Assembly (NCBI GenBank): GCA_934597175.1
Contig: CAKTQR010000004.1
Span: 1-64,000 of the forward strand
Source: an uncultured Oscillospiraceae bacterium
GTDB lineage: Bacteria; Bacillota; Clostridia; Oscillospirales; Oscillospiraceae
Direction of reading: 5' to 3'
DNA length: 64,000 nucleotides
Below, in pieces: positions 43,258 to 50,866 of the stretch. The translations under genes and the position numbers were made by a program. Under the pieces are notes generated by a model. The model was not told where the DNA came from. It did not search any database and worked only from the letters and a program-made list of their open reading frames with translations. Every line of letters begins with the position of its first letter. Within the stretch, counting starts at the first letter, position 1.

Positions 43258-43366
43258 CACAAAGGGCGATGACCAATGGTCAGCTCAAAAAAGTTGGATA
43301 GTGAAAGTAAGACAAAAGCTTACCCGCAAAACCGTCACTTGCCAGAGTGGCGGTTTTGCTTTTTTA
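43258..43366 (+). ncRNA. Small RNA 2 (predicted antitoxin RNA)
   Basis: About 108 nt from the 43224 promoter to a strong terminator. Its 5' end CAAAGGGCGATGACCAATGGTCAGCT repeats words of the opposing toxin mRNA 5' end (CAAAGGGCGA, GGTCAGCT), and its 3' end is antisense to the last codons of the toxin ORF. This is the arrangement of RNA II in the enterococcal par locus. Confidence 0.68.
43326..43365 (+). terminator. Shared terminator between convergent RNAs of locus 2
   Basis: 14-bp stem GCAAAACCGTCACT / AGTGGCGGTTTTGC with 6-nt loop and a T run on the plus strand; on the minus strand the U tract is weak. On the minus strand the stem also encodes the end of the toxin peptide. Confidence 0.88.
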
Positions 43367-43418
43367 CTCTAATCGAGATAGTATATCTTCCGATATGTAT
43401 CGTTAGTGTAATCGGCAT
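43335..43418 (-). CDS. Predicted type I toxin peptide of a par-like locus (27 residues)
   Basis: 27-codon ORF, ATG at 43418, preceded by GAGGGGGTG whose G run can pair with CACCACCC just upstream (SD sequestration). The peptide starts MPITLTIHIGRYTISIRV and ends in a basic KKQNRHSGK. It alternates polar and hydrophobic residues and is not a plain transmembrane helix like Fst. Promoter, sequestered SD, convergent RNA and shared terminator support a real coding RNA. Toxicity and family are inferred; I do not recognise a named family. Confidence 0.65.
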   Translation of the reverse strand: MPITLTIHIGRYTISIRVKKQNRHSGK

Positions 43419-43473
43419 AAGCGCACCCCCTCTCGGGTGGTGTAGCTGACCGCCTCGCCCTTTGCTTGGTACT

Positions 43474-43503
43474 AATATAGTGCATACGATGCACATCTGT
43501 CAA
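43474..43503 (-). promoter_or_regulatory. Promoter of the locus 2 toxin mRNA
   Basis: TTGACA (43498-43503), 18-bp spacer, TATATT (43474-43479) on the minus strand; start predicted near 43467. Confidence 0.78.
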
Positions 43504-43571
43504 GTTTTGCAAACAAAATGTATATACTTTCTGTCGGGGAAATGGTATTATCATAGCCGGAGGTGCCAGAG

Positions 43572-44429
43572 ATGATATATGTTTACCCCGATTTTTATTT
43601 TGACTTTTCCTGCACCGCATCACGCTGCCGCCACAGCTGCTGCCGGGGCTGGGAGATAGACATAGACGAGGACACGCTGGCGCTGTATGACGGGCTCACG
43701 GGCGAGATAGGCGACACGGTGCGCCGCAGCATCGAGCGCGCACCGACGCCGCATTTTGTACTTACGGAAAGCGAGGACTGCCCGTTTTTGCAGCCGGACG
43801 GCCTGTGCAGACTCATACTAAAGCTCGGCGAGGAAAGTCTGTGCGACATCTGCGCCGAGCACCCGAGGTTTTATAACGAGCACCCCGACCGCATCGAGGC
43901 GGGCCTCGGCCTGTGCTGCGAGGAGGCGGTGCGCCTGCTATTAGAGCGGGACACGCCGCTTGAACTCATCGTCGAGACCGACGGCGAAGAGCCCGAGCCG
44001 ACTGTGCGTGACGACATTTTCGCCATCCTTGCCGAGCAGAGCATGCCATTATCTGAGCGCATGGACAGGGCGCTCACGCTTGTCGGGGCAGCGATGCCCG
44101 AGTTCACGCTTTCGCAGCTTGCAGAGCTTTACCTCGGGCTTGAGCGGCTCGACGACGAGTGGACGGGCTGCCTTGAGCGCCTTGAGCTTAATGCTCCGCT
44201 GCCGCAGCCTGTGGGGATGAGGTACGAGCGCCTGGCGGAATATTTCGTCTACCGCCACTTTGACGAAGCGCTGCCGCAGACGCTTTCGTTTGCATTTTTG
44301 AGCGTGCGGCTGCTGTGTGCGCTCGAAAATTTGTGCCCGCAGGAGCTATCCGAGCTTGTGCGGCTATATTCGTCGGAGATCGAGTATTCGGACGAAAATG
44401 TCGAAAAGGTACAGAGTTTTCTTGCATGA
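43572..44429 (+). CDS. FliB-like (flagellin lysine-N-methylase family) cysteine-cluster protein
   Basis: 285 residues. The N-terminus has FxCTASRCRHSCCRGWEI and further cysteines in EDCPFLQPDGLCRLI and LCDICAEHPRFY, a pattern shared by FliB proteins and the YkgJ-type zinc/iron cluster family. FliB methylates flagellin in enteric bacteria, but no flagellar gene occurs here, so the annotation transfers the fold, not the substrate. GGAGG lies 8 nt before the ATG at 43572. Confidence 0.82.
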   Translation: MIYVYPDFYFDFSCTASRCRHSCCRGWEIDIDEDTLALYDGLTGEIGDTVRRSIERAPTPHFVLTESEDCPFLQPDGLCRLILKLGEESLCDICAEHPRFYNEHPDRIEAGLGLCCEEAVRLLLERDTPLELIVETDGEEPEPTVRDDIFAILAEQSMPLSERMDRALTLVGAAMPEFTLSQLAELYLGLERLDDEWTGCLERLELNAPLPQPVGMRYERLAEYFVYRHFDEALPQTLSFAFLSVRLLCALENLCPQELSELVRLYSSEIEYSDENVEKVQSFLA

Positions 44430-44585
44430 CGGCAAAATAAACCAACAATTTTCGTCAATTCCTTAACGCTGTCTATTGAAAATCGGGCGGCGGGAGCATA
44501 TAATTGCTATTATATATAAAGTATAGCTGACGGATCGGCGTAATTTTATCGGTAATAATCAAATTTCAACATACGAGGGGATCAT

Positions 44586-46307
44586 ATGGCAAACTATTCG
44601 GCGTACATGGACAAGGTCATATTGTTTGACCTTGGGACACAGGAGACCTCGGTCTTGCCGTGGTCGGATGAGGACAGGGGAAGATACATAGGCGGCAGCG
44701 CAATGGCGGCAAAGCTTTTGGAGAGCAGCAAAAACGCCGCCGACCTTATCGTTATCACCACCGGCCCTCTCACGGGAACGGGCGCACCGGGCTCGAACTA
44801 CTTTAACATCTCGGCAGTGTCGCCGCTGACGGGCGAGGTGTCTCATTCAAGCTGCGGCGGCAACTTCGGCCTGTACCTCAAAAAGGCAGGCATCGATGCA
44901 CTGGTCTTAAAAGGCTCGTGCGACAAGCCCATGTGGCTCAGCATACTTAACGACCACTTCACGCTGCACAAGGCGGGTGGCCTTTGGGGAAAGACCGTCT
45001 CCACGACCAATGCCGAGCTTCAGGCGGCGATCGACGAGGAGCGCAGCTGCCGTGTCAAGTGCGGCATGCTCGCCATCGGCCCTGCGGGCGAAAACGGCGC
45101 AGCTATAGCAACGGTCGCAAGCGGCGATAACGACGCCTGCACCTGCTCATTAGGTGCAGTGTTCGGTGCAAAAAAGCTCAAGGCGATAGTCGTCACCGGC
45201 AACCACGACATCAGCATTGCCGACGAGGAAAAGGCGCTTGAAAACCACAAGCAGTGGGCGCAGCATCTGCACCAGCACCCCATCACCGGCGAGCTTTTGC
45301 CCAAGCGAGGCAGCATCGGCTTTGTCGAGCGTTTGCAGCAGGTGAGTCTTTTGCCGACGGAGAACTTCTCCAAGGCAAGCTGCGACTTTGCGCACGAGAT
45401 AGGCGGCGAGGTTTTTGCCGATAAGTACAATGTCGTCAACCGTGGCTGCACCTACTGCCCGATAAGATGCGAGCGCTCTGCAATGTGCGAGGGCGAGGTC
45501 GTCAAGGGTCCGAGCCTGAACGCTGCGGTGCTTTTGGGCAGCAATATCTTAAACTCCGACATGAAGCTCATCGTCCGCTGGACCAAGCAGCTGCACGAGC
45601 TCGGCCTTGACCTTACGCATACGGCGAAGGCCATCGCATGGGCAATGCAGGCTCGCAGCGAGGGCGTTTGGAAGACCGAGCTTCAGTTTGGCATAACGAC
45701 GAACATTTCCGACACCTTTGCCGCCATCGCCCTCAAAACGGGCATCGGCGAGGAGCTGGCAGCAGGCTGCGCAGCCCTCGGCAAGAAGTACGGCGGAGAG
45801 TTTGCGTACATGTTCACCGACCTTGCAGGCGCTGCCGCAAAGACTTATGTCGGCTTTAACGGCGCACTGGCAGACTACGCCGAGCGCTACATTGACGCTG
45901 CCCTGAACGCAGGTCAGTGCCCCTATGTTGCACTGGCGCTCATCCCCGAATTCATGGTCACAAAGCCCAACGGCATCAAGGCGGCCGCCGCAAGAAAGCT
46001 TGCTCCGCTTGCACCGGTTGCGGCAAAGATAATAAGCGTCCTGCCCGAAACGGTCGGCGATAAGCTGCCCGTGACCTTCCTCACGAGGGAGCTGCGCTAT
46101 TCTGTCGGCATGAGCCTCACCCTTGACGCACTTGTTAAGACCGGCACGGCGGACGCAGTCGAGCTTCCCAAGCCCATGCTCAAGGCGTATAAGGCGGTAA
46201 ACGCATTTTCCGTCTCCGATTGCGTGGCAAAGCTCAAGGAAACCGCCGAGAAGCTCGGCAGCATGGATAAAGACGAGCTTTTAGCCAAGCTCGGCATCAA
46301 GGAATAA
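44586..46307 (+). CDS. Aldehyde:ferredoxin oxidoreductase family catalytic subunit (tungstopterin type, WorL-like)
   Basis: 573 residues of the AOR family. N-terminal domain with IGGSAMAAKLL and TGPLTGTGAPGSNYFNISAVSP, SCGGNFGLYLKKAG, and the [4Fe-4S] cysteines in GCTYCPIRCERS (Cys-x2-Cys-x3-Cys) with a distal Cys near residue 545. AOR enzymes carry a tungsten (or Mo) bis-pterin and oxidise aldehydes. The next gene is a polyferredoxin and the last three resemble HydABC/NuoEFG, matching the multi-subunit bifurcating tungsten oxidoreductases described in gut bacteria (WOR with Bfu-type ABC subunits). Substrate not predictable. Confidence 0.9.
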   Translation: MANYSAYMDKVILFDLGTQETSVLPWSDEDRGRYIGGSAMAAKLLESSKNAADLIVITTGPLTGTGAPGSNYFNISAVSPLTGEVSHSSCGGNFGLYLKKAGIDALVLKGSCDKPMWLSILNDHFTLHKAGGLWGKTVSTTNAELQAAIDEERSCRVKCGMLAIGPAGENGAAIATVASGDNDACTCSLGAVFGAKKLKAIVVTGNHDISIADEEKALENHKQWAQHLHQHPITGELLPKRGSIGFVERLQQVSLLPTENFSKASCDFAHEIGGEVFADKYNVVNRGCTYCPIRCERSAMCEGEVVKGPSLNAAVLLGSNILNSDMKLIVRWTKQLHELGLDLTHTAKAIAWAMQARSEGVWKTELQFGITTNISDTFAAIALKTGIGEELAAGCAALGKKYGGEFAYMFTDLAGAAAKTYVGFNGALADYAERYIDAALNAGQCPYVALALIPEFMVTKPNGIKAAAARKLAPLAPVAAKIISVLPETVGDKLPVTFLTRELRYSVGMSLTLDALVKTGTADAVELPKPMLKAYKAVNAFSVSDCVAKLKETAEKLGSMDKDELLAKLGIKE

Positions 46308-46320
46308 GGGGGGCGAGGTA

Positions 46321-46761
46321 ATGGCATACAGAATCAACGAAAGCGTGTGCAACGGCTGCGACGCATGTGTCACCGCCTGTCCCACGCAGGCGATCTCCGG
46401 CGTGCAGCACGAGGTGCACAGCATTGACCCGGATAAGTGCGTTTCCTGCAACCTGTGCATGAATTTGTGCAAGAACTTTGCGATAAGAAGCGGCATGCAA
46501 AACGAAATAATCGAGCATGACGAGTGGCCCATCCCGCATGTCGACCCGGCAGTCTGCAACGGCTGCTCGGCCTGCGTCGAGATATGCCCCATGTATGTGC
46601 TGCGCATCTCCGAGCCCAAGTTCAGGGGCGACACGGGAACTATAGCCGAGCTTACGGACATTGACCTTTGCATCGGCTGCGAAAAGTGCGCAAAGCACTG
46701 CCCCGTGGGCGCTATCACCATGGTCAAGCGCCTTGTCGCAAACGAGAAGGAGGAAGAGTAA
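46321..46761 (+). CDS. Polyferredoxin subunit with four [4Fe-4S] clusters (WorS-like)
   Basis: 146 residues with four Cys-x2-Cys-x2-Cys-x3-Cys motifs: CNGCDACVTACP, CVSCNLCMNLCK, CNGCSACVEICP and CIGCEKCAKHCP. Carries electrons from the AOR-type subunit to the NuoE/F/HydA-like module. Stop and next start overlap as TAATG, so the two genes are coupled. Confidence 0.92.
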   Translation: MAYRINESVCNGCDACVTACPTQAISGVQHEVHSIDPDKCVSCNLCMNLCKNFAIRSGMQNEIIEHDEWPIPHVDPAVCNGCSACVEICPMYVLRISEPKFRGDTGTIAELTDIDLCIGCEKCAKHCPVGAITMVKRLVANEKEEE

Positions 46762-47246
46762 TGCCCGGGATAGATTACGGATTCATCGACTCCGTGCTCG
46801 AGCAGCACGGCTATGACAGAACAAGGATAATCGCTATCATGCAGGATATCCAGAAGCAGTACCGCTATCTGCCCAGAGAGGTCATTGTTTACATCGGCGA
46901 AAAGCTGCACATGACCCCGGCAAAGCTCTACGGTGTTGCGACATTTTATAAGAACTTCTCGCTCGACCCCAAGGGCAAGTATGTCATCAAGGTCTGCGAC
47001 GGCACTGCGTGCCATGTCCGCAAATCGGCGGATATCCAGCAGGCGTTTTACGACAGCACCGGCATGACGCCGGACGACAGCATGTCCGCAGACGGCCTGT
47101 TTTCCATCGAGCGTGTCGCCTGCCTGGGCGCATGCGGTCTTGCACCGGTGTGCATGGTAAACGATATCGTCCATGCACAGATGACGCCGAAAGAGGCCCG
47201 CAGACTTATCGCTGAGTTAAGGGAGGCTGAGAAGGATGAAGCTTGA
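46761..47246 (+). CDS. NuoE-like [2Fe-2S] subunit of a bifurcating complex
   Basis: 161 residues, thioredoxin-like [2Fe-2S] protein with cluster cysteines in CDGTACHVR and CLGACGLAPVC. Homologous to HydC/NuoE. Starts in the TAATG overlap with the polyferredoxin gene and overlaps the next gene by 11 bp. Confidence 0.93.
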   Translation: MPGIDYGFIDSVLEQHGYDRTRIIAIMQDIQKQYRYLPREVIVYIGEKLHMTPAKLYGVATFYKNFSLDPKGKYVIKVCDGTACHVRKSADIQQAFYDSTGMTPDDSMSADGLFSIERVACLGACGLAPVCMVNDIVHAQMTPKEARRLIAELREAEKDEA

Positions 47247-49116
47247 ATCACGCAAACAGCTTGACGATCTGCGCTTAAAGGCCGCCGAGGCGCTGTCGGC
47301 GCAGAAGCATAAGATCTTGGTGTGCGCAGGCTCGGGCTGCATAGCCAGCGGCTCGATGGGCGTATATGAAAAGCTCAAGACCGTTCTGGCGGACAAGGGG
47401 CTTGAAACGGAGATCTGCCTTGAGGGTCATGTCGACCACGGCGACTCCGTCGGCGTAAAAAAGAGCGGCTGCCAGGGCTTTTGCGAAATTGGCCCGCTTG
47501 TGAAAATTGAGCCCGAGGGCTATTTCTACTGCAAGGTAAAGCCCGACGACTGCGAGGATATCGTAAACGAGACCATAGCAAACGGCAGAGTAGTCGAGAG
47601 ACTGCTTTACACCTGCGACGATGTTGCCTACACAAAGCAGGAGGATATCCCGTTTTATAAAAATCAGATGCATGTCGCACTTGAGCACTGCGGCGAGATA
47701 AACGCCGAGAGTATTGACGAGTACATTGCCGTCGGCGGCTACACGGCGCTTGAAAAGGCGCTGTTTGACATGACCGGCGACGAGATAATAAGCGAAGTTT
47801 CCGACTCCGGTTTGAGAGGCAGAGGCGGCGCAGGCTTCCCCACGGGCAAAAAGTGGGCGCAGGTCGCAGCGCATAAGGAGACAAGTCAGAAGTATGTCGT
47901 CTGCAACGGCGACGAGGGCGACCCGGGCGCATTCATGGACTGCTCAATCATGGAGGGCATCCCCCACAAGATGATAGAGGGCATGATAATCGCCGGTATC
48001 GCCACGGGCTCGGAAAACGGCTGCATTTATGTCCGTGCCGAGTACCCCCATGCGGTCGAGAGACTTACAAAGGCGATAGCTCAGGCTGAAGAGTACGGCC
48101 TCATCGGCGAGAACATCCTCGGCTCGGGCAAGAGCTTCAAGCTAAAGATAAACAAGGGCGCAGGCGCATTCGTCTGCGGCGAGGGCTCTGCTATGACGAC
48201 CTCCATCGAGGGCAACCGAGGCACGCCCCGCACAAAGCCGCCCAGAAGCGTTGACCACGGTCTGTTCAACGCCCCCACCTGCCTTAACAATGTCGAGACC
48301 TTTGCAAATGTCCCCGGTATCATCAACAAGGGCTCGAAGTGGTTTAAGTCGATAGGCACCGAGGGCAGCGCCGGCACTAAGGCGTTCTCGCTTGCCGGCA
48401 ACATCAAGAACACCGGCCTTATCGAAGTGCCAATGGGCACGACGCTTCGTGAGATAGTCTTCGATATCGGCGGCGGCGTTAAGACCGGCAAGTTCAAGTC
48501 CGTTCAGGTCGGCGGCCCGTCCGGCGGCTGCCTCACCGAGGAGCACCTTGACCTGCCGCTCGATTACGATTCTCTTAAGAAAATTGGCGCTATCATGGGC
48601 TCGGGCGGCCTCGTCGTCATGGGCGACGACACCTGCATGGTCGAGATAGCCCGCTTCTTCATGAGCTTCACGAAAAACGAGTCCTGCGGTAAGTGCACCA
48701 CCTGCCGCATGGGTATCCCCAAGATACAGGCGATACTCGAGCGCATAACTCAGGGCGAGGGCACGATGGAGGACCTCGACGAGCTCGAAAAGCTTTCAAA
48801 GCTCGTCAAGACCTGCTCGCTGTGCGGTCTCGGCAAGACGGCGACCAACCCCGTCATGAGCACCCTGCGCTACTTTAAGGACGAGTACATTGCCCATGTT
48901 CAGGACAAAAAGTGCCCTGCCCATGTGTGCAAGCCGCTGTTTGAGATAAGGATAGACCCGGATAAGTGCATCGGCTGCACCAAGTGCGCCGTCAACTGCG
49001 CAACGGGCGCGATCACCGGCAAGCTTATGCGTGCCCACAGCATCGACCTTTCGAAGTGCACACGCTGCCGCACCTGCATTGACGGCTGTCCGACCGAAGC
49101 GATCGAGGAGGTATGA
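47236..49116 (+). CDS. NuoF/HydB-like flavin subunit of a bifurcating complex
   Basis: 626 residues. N-terminal thioredoxin-like [2Fe-2S] domain (about 1-120; CAGSGCIASGS and CQGFCEIGPLV), FMN/NADH domain (about 150-400; SGLRGRGGAGFPTGKKW), SLBB domain, [4Fe-4S] motif CGKCTTCRMG, and a C-terminal 2[4Fe-4S] ferredoxin (CIGCTKCAVNC, CTRCRTCIDGC). This is the HydB layout; the FMN is the proposed bifurcation site in HydABC-type enzymes, with NAD(H) as one partner. Confidence 0.94.
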   Translation: MKLESRKQLDDLRLKAAEALSAQKHKILVCAGSGCIASGSMGVYEKLKTVLADKGLETEICLEGHVDHGDSVGVKKSGCQGFCEIGPLVKIEPEGYFYCKVKPDDCEDIVNETIANGRVVERLLYTCDDVAYTKQEDIPFYKNQMHVALEHCGEINAESIDEYIAVGGYTALEKALFDMTGDEIISEVSDSGLRGRGGAGFPTGKKWAQVAAHKETSQKYVVCNGDEGDPGAFMDCSIMEGIPHKMIEGMIIAGIATGSENGCIYVRAEYPHAVERLTKAIAQAEEYGLIGENILGSGKSFKLKINKGAGAFVCGEGSAMTTSIEGNRGTPRTKPPRSVDHGLFNAPTCLNNVETFANVPGIINKGSKWFKSIGTEGSAGTKAFSLAGNIKNTGLIEVPMGTTLREIVFDIGGGVKTGKFKSVQVGGPSGGCLTEEHLDLPLDYDSLKKIGAIMGSGGLVVMGDDTCMVEIARFFMSFTKNESCGKCTTCRMGIPKIQAILERITQGEGTMEDLDELEKLSKLVKTCSLCGLGKTATNPVMSTLRYFKDEYIAHVQDKKCPAHVCKPLFEIRIDPDKCIGCTKCAVNCATGAITGKLMRAHSIDLSKCTRCRTCIDGCPTEAIEEV

Positions 49117-49118
49117 GT

Positions 49119-50801
49119 ATGAGCCATATTATCATAGACGGCATCAAGTGCGAATTTGAAAATGCCCGCAATGTTCTCGAGGTCGCTTTGAATAACGGCA
49201 TCGATATCCCCAACCTGTGCTACTGCGAAAGCCTGACAACCTACGGCGGCTGCCGCCTGTGCGTCGTCGAAAACGAGCGTGGCGGCATTGAGGCTGCCTG
49301 CACGATGGTACCTAAAGACGGCGCAGTCGTGCGCACAAACACCGCTCAGCTGCGTGAGTTCAGGCAGGGCATCCTGCAGCTGCTGCTCGAAGGTCACCGC
49401 ACCGAGTGCGCCACCTGTCCGCAGTCGGGCAAGTGCAAGCTCCAGGACTACGCAAAGCGCTACGGCGTCGCCGATGTCAAGCCCGTCGACTACTGCCGTG
49501 AGCCTGTTGACGACAGCTCTCCCGCCGTTGTTATAGACCCGTCAAAGTGCATCCTGTGCGGCAAGTGCACAAGAACCTGCCTGCAGATCCAGAATGTAAA
49601 TGCAATAGATTTTATTAACCGAGGCAACGAGACGGTGCTCTCCTGCGGCATCGGATACAAGCTTGCTGACACCAACTGCACCTCCTGCGGCCAGTGTGCG
49701 GCAATGTGCCCCACCGGCGCACTGACGATAAAAAGCGACGCTGCCCGTGTCTGGGATGCTCTGAACGACCCGGCAAAGAAGGTCGCAGTGCAGATAGCGC
49801 CCGCCGTGAAGCTCGGCGTAATCGAAGCGTTCGGCATGCCCGCCACCGCACAGGTGATGGGCAAGATGGTCACTGCCCTGCGGCTCATGGGCGCAGACTA
49901 TGTCTTTGACGCTTCCATGAGCGCCTATCAGACGATTTTGGAGGAAGCCGACGACTTCAAGACCCGCAAAAAGGGCGGCACGGTGCTCTCGTCGTATTGC
50001 CCGGCTTGGGTAAAGCATGTCGAGTGCGACCACCCCGAGCTCAAGGACAGACTGTCGGCTGCCGGCTCGCCCATGCAGATATGTGGAACGCTCATCCGCC
50101 GCAAGTACCCGGATGATGATCTTGTCTCCGTTGCGGTCATGAGCTGCGCCGCCGCAAAGGCGGAAGCACTCAGGGAAGAGAACAGCAAGGACGGCAAAAA
50201 GCCCGTCGATATAGTCATCACCACGCAGGAGCTCATCGGCATGATCCGTGAGTACGGCATGAGCTTTGCCGCCCTGCCCGACACGCCGACCGACAACTTC
50301 TTTGCGCAGGTCACGGGCGACAAGTGCAAGACCCCCGTGGCGCTCCGCATCGACCCCGATAAGTGCATCGGCTGCACCAAGTGCGCCCGCCGCTGCCCTG
50401 TCGGCGCAATTACCGGCAAGGCAAAGACTGCGCATGTCATCGACATGGATAAGTGCATCCGCTGCCGCACCTGCATGCTCGGCTGCCCGAAGGACGCTAT
50501 CGAGAATGTCTCGCTCGACGGTAAGACCAAAGTCGCCGTCGTTAACGGCCTTGCAAATGCCGACAAGCTGCTCAAAAAGATCGCTTCCGGCGAGGAAAAG
50601 TACGACTTTGTCGAGGTCATGGCATGCCCCAAGGGCTGCCCGGGCGGCGGCGGTCAGCCGGAGGAATGCATCTTCGGCAAGATAGACCGCAGCACCGGCA
50701 CATTCGAGCTCGATTTCACCTTCCCCGAACAGCCCGCCGAGCTTATTGATGTCAAAACCTTCGTCAAAGGCAAAAACAAAGAGCTCTTCAGAGTAAGATA
50801 A
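49119..50801 (+). CDS. HydA-like iron-sulfur subunit with altered H-cluster site (BfuA-like), not a canonical hydrogenase
   Basis: 560 residues. N-terminus: NuoG-type [2Fe-2S], His-ligated [4Fe-4S] (HRTECATCPQSGKC) and 2[4Fe-4S]. Then hydrogenase-domain segments: L1 reads SSYCPAW (canonical TSCCPxW) near 290, L2 reads MSCAAAKAE (canonical MPCxxKxxE) near 341, L3 reads VMACPKGCPGGGGQ near 500. All four cluster cysteines remain, but the proton-relay Cys is Tyr and the CN-contacting Lys is Ala. A 2[4Fe-4S] ferredoxin (about 410-460) replaces the usual part between L2 and L3. So a [4Fe-4S] site but no diiron site is likely. Start 49119 has GAGGAGG at 7 nt. Confidence 0.88.
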   Translation: MSHIIIDGIKCEFENARNVLEVALNNGIDIPNLCYCESLTTYGGCRLCVVENERGGIEAACTMVPKDGAVVRTNTAQLREFRQGILQLLLEGHRTECATCPQSGKCKLQDYAKRYGVADVKPVDYCREPVDDSSPAVVIDPSKCILCGKCTRTCLQIQNVNAIDFINRGNETVLSCGIGYKLADTNCTSCGQCAAMCPTGALTIKSDAARVWDALNDPAKKVAVQIAPAVKLGVIEAFGMPATAQVMGKMVTALRLMGADYVFDASMSAYQTILEEADDFKTRKKGGTVLSSYCPAWVKHVECDHPELKDRLSAAGSPMQICGTLIRRKYPDDDLVSVAVMSCAAAKAEALREENSKDGKKPVDIVITTQELIGMIREYGMSFAALPDTPTDNFFAQVTGDKCKTPVALRIDPDKCIGCTKCARRCPVGAITGKAKTAHVIDMDKCIRCRTCMLGCPKDAIENVSLDGKTKVAVVNGLANADKLLKKIASGEEKYDFVEVMACPKGCPGGGGQPEECIFGKIDRSTGTFELDFTFPEQPAELIDVKTFVKGKNKELFRVR

Positions 50802-50810
50802 AAGCAAAGA

Positions 50811-50838
50811 AAAAGCTCCCCACCGGGGAGCTTTTTTC
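50811..50838 (+). terminator. Bidirectional terminator after the oxidoreductase operon
   Basis: AAGCTCCCC / GGGGAGCTT stem with ACC loop and U run. Confidence 0.92.
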
Positions 50839-50866
50839 ATGCCTATTGGGCATGTTTATTTGGATT

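Noticed and set aside
43369..43623. 84-codon minus-strand frame across the toxin promoter of locus 2
   Set aside because: It runs through the promoter and lacks a ribosome site; the 27-codon frame in another phase has promoter, SD and correct position.
49119..50801. Calling the HydA-like subunit an [FeFe]-hydrogenase
   Set aside because: L1 and L2 motifs lack the residues around the diiron site, and a ferredoxin module interrupts the domain.
49542..50840. Open frame of about 430 codons on the minus strand opposite the HydA-like gene
   Set aside because: GC-rich codon third positions create long antisense frames; no start signal, no recognisable domain.
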